Shown: in pieces, positions 63,085 to 64,000 of the stretch
Numbering within the stretch: position 1 is the first letter of the stretch
Layout of the letters: each line of letters starts with the position of its first letter
Assembly: GCF_000013985.1 (NCBI RefSeq)
Contig: NC_008048.1
Span: forward strand, 682,001 to 746,000
Direction of reading: 5' to 3'
DNA from: Sphingopyxis alaskensis RB2256
GTDB lineage: Bacteria; Pseudomonadota; Alphaproteobacteria; Sphingomonadales; Sphingomonadaceae
Length of the DNA stretch: 64,000 nt
Made by a program: the position numbers and the translations under genes
The notes under the pieces: generated by a model
Databases searched by the model: none
Seen by the model: only the letters and a program-made list of their open reading frames with translations
Told to the model about the DNA's origin: nothing

Positions 63085-64000
63085 AATCCCAATGCGGCGG
63101 CATATGCTCGGCCATTTGTCGATAGCTTGATCGCATTTTGTCAAGCATGTCGCGTGCAATGTCGGGATCGATCGCATTCACCGCCGGGTCGGTTTCGGCG
63201 GGACGTATGCCTTGTCCCAACAGCACGGCAACCCAACTGGCGGTTCCGAACAATTCTCTCCCTTCGCGAAACAGGCGCCCTTTCGATTGCCAAAGCCCGA
63301 ACTTTGCAGCCAGACCATCGGGGACATCCATCGTCCGGCAATCGTTCCAGAAATCGGAATCGTCACGCCGGGTCGCCTTGTAATGCAGGATTATGAAGTC
63401 GCGGGCGTCTTCGAATACATCGGCCATCTGACGGTTATATTCGTTCCTTTCGACGGGATCGAAGCGCCGGTCGGGAAACAGGGCAAGCAGCTTGGCGATT
63501 CCGCTCTGAATGAAATGGATGCTGGTTGATTCAAGCGGTTCGACAAAGCCGCTCGACAATCCCAGGGAAACGACATTGGCGTTCCAGGCCTTGCGGCGCC
63601 GTCCGGCGGTGAAGGACAGATGTTTTGGATCGGCAAGACCTTTGCCTTCAAGGTTGGCGACGAGCAGATCCTCGGCTGCGCGGCGCTCCAGATGTGCGCT
63701 CGAATAGACGAGACCATTGCCCATGCGGTGCTGAAGGGGGATGCGCCACTGCCAGCCGGCCGATCGCGCGGTGGAGCGGGTAAACGGCTCGGGAGGGCTT
63801 GCCAGGCCGCATGGTACGGCGACGGCGCGATCGCAGGGCAGCCAGTGGCTCCAGTCTTCATAGCCCGTACCGAGTTGCTCCTCGATCAGGAGGCCGCGAA
63901 ATCCGGAGCAATCGATGAACAGATCGCCTGCGATATCGTTTCCATTGGCCAGTTTGACCGACCTGACGTGCCCGCTTTCGGGATTCAGTGATGCGTCAAC
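63041..64000 (-). CDS. Tryptophan halogenase family flavoprotein (5' end outside window)
   Basis: 319+ codons, C-terminal two thirds of a flavin-dependent tryptophan-halogenase (PF04820): FIDCSGFRGLLIEEQLGTGY, GWQWRIPLQHRMGNGLVYSS, VSLGLSSGFVEPLESTSIHF, then FPDRRFDPVERNEYNRQMAD. These halogenase-like genes are frequent in TonB-receptor/glycan clusters of Caulobacterales and sphingomonads, where their role is unknown. Converges with and overlaps the GH43 gene by 44 bp. Confidence 0.92.
   Translation of the reverse strand, partial: VDASLNPESGHVRSVKLANGNDIAGDLFIDCSGFRGLLIEEQLGTGYEDWSHWLPCDRAVAVPCGLASPPEPFTRSTARSAGWQWRIPLQHRMGNGLVYSSAHLERRAAEDLLVANLEGKGLADPKHLSFTAGRRRKAWNANVVSLGLSSGFVEPLESTSIHFIQSGIAKLLALFPDRRFDPVERNEYNRQMADVFEDARDFIILHYKATRRDDSDFWNDCRTMDVPDGLAAKFGLWQSKGRLFREGRELFGTASWVAVLLGQGIRPAETDPAVNAIDPDIARDMLDKMRSSYRQMAEHMPPHWDFISRACLAPEAISG

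Overview
This 64 kb window is a high-GC chromosomal stretch from an alphaproteobacterium, most likely a sphingomonad close to Sphingopyxis. The inference rests on dense GC-rich coding, class 2 PyrD, a DksA-type protein without a zinc finger, several small sphingomonad-type families (UrcA, DUF465/YdcH, DUF1465, DUF6356-like), and several families of short palindromic intergenic repeats. I saw no rRNA, tRNA or CRISPR array.

Layout. 1-2.5 kb: 3' part of a suf operon (Rrf2/SufR-like regulator, sufB) followed by a DUF559 nuclease-like gene that runs in frame into a duplicate of the sufB 3' end. 2.6-3.6 kb: an IS5-family element. 3.6-14.9 kb: AraC regulator, DUF885 lipoprotein, pyrD, gamma-glutamyltransferase, AMP-forming acyl-CoA synthetase, glyoxalases II and I, thioesterase, alpha/beta hydrolase. 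14.9-21 kb: XRE regulator with two small membrane proteins, a frameshifted merC, thrS coupled to an AraC gene, a secreted HExxH protein, a TauE/SafE permease. 21-22 kb: a toxin-antitoxin operon whose antitoxin has an unusual fused architecture. 22-26 kb: ybbP/ybbA/tesA-type cluster. 26-38 kb: housekeeping genes (ynfA, rlmN, dnaN, argC, an M17 aminopeptidase), a LysR regulator, envelope and cell-wall proteins, a PQQ-type dehydrogenase. 38-42 kb: a Baeyer-Villiger-type monooxygenase, then a Pho-box-preceded operon coding for a NUDIX-DUF47 fusion and a Pit phosphate permease. 42-47.6 kb: rimO, K+ channel, surE, serS. 47.7-57 kb: a very Ser/Thr/Gly-rich surface protein with a PEP-CTERM-like tail, dksA, PilZ, several small conserved proteins, a DsbA-family protein, a membrane sulfatase-like enzyme. 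57.1-64 kb: a second IS5-family element followed by accessory DNA: TetR/enoyl-CoA hydratase, a decapitated gene start, and a carbohydrate cluster (two GH43 enzymes, an aldose 1-epimerase, a tryptophan-halogenase-family flavoenzyme) cut by the window end.

The most interesting systems are (i) the VapBC-like operon in which the usual antitoxin N-terminus is replaced by a DUF7662-like domain, with a perfect palindromic operator; and (ii) the single polypeptide joining a NUDIX hydrolase to a DUF47/PhoU-like domain under a Pho box, directly upstream of pit. Family names come from recognition of sequence motifs, not from database searches; starts were chosen from Shine-Dalgarno-like sequences, overlaps and expected N-termini.
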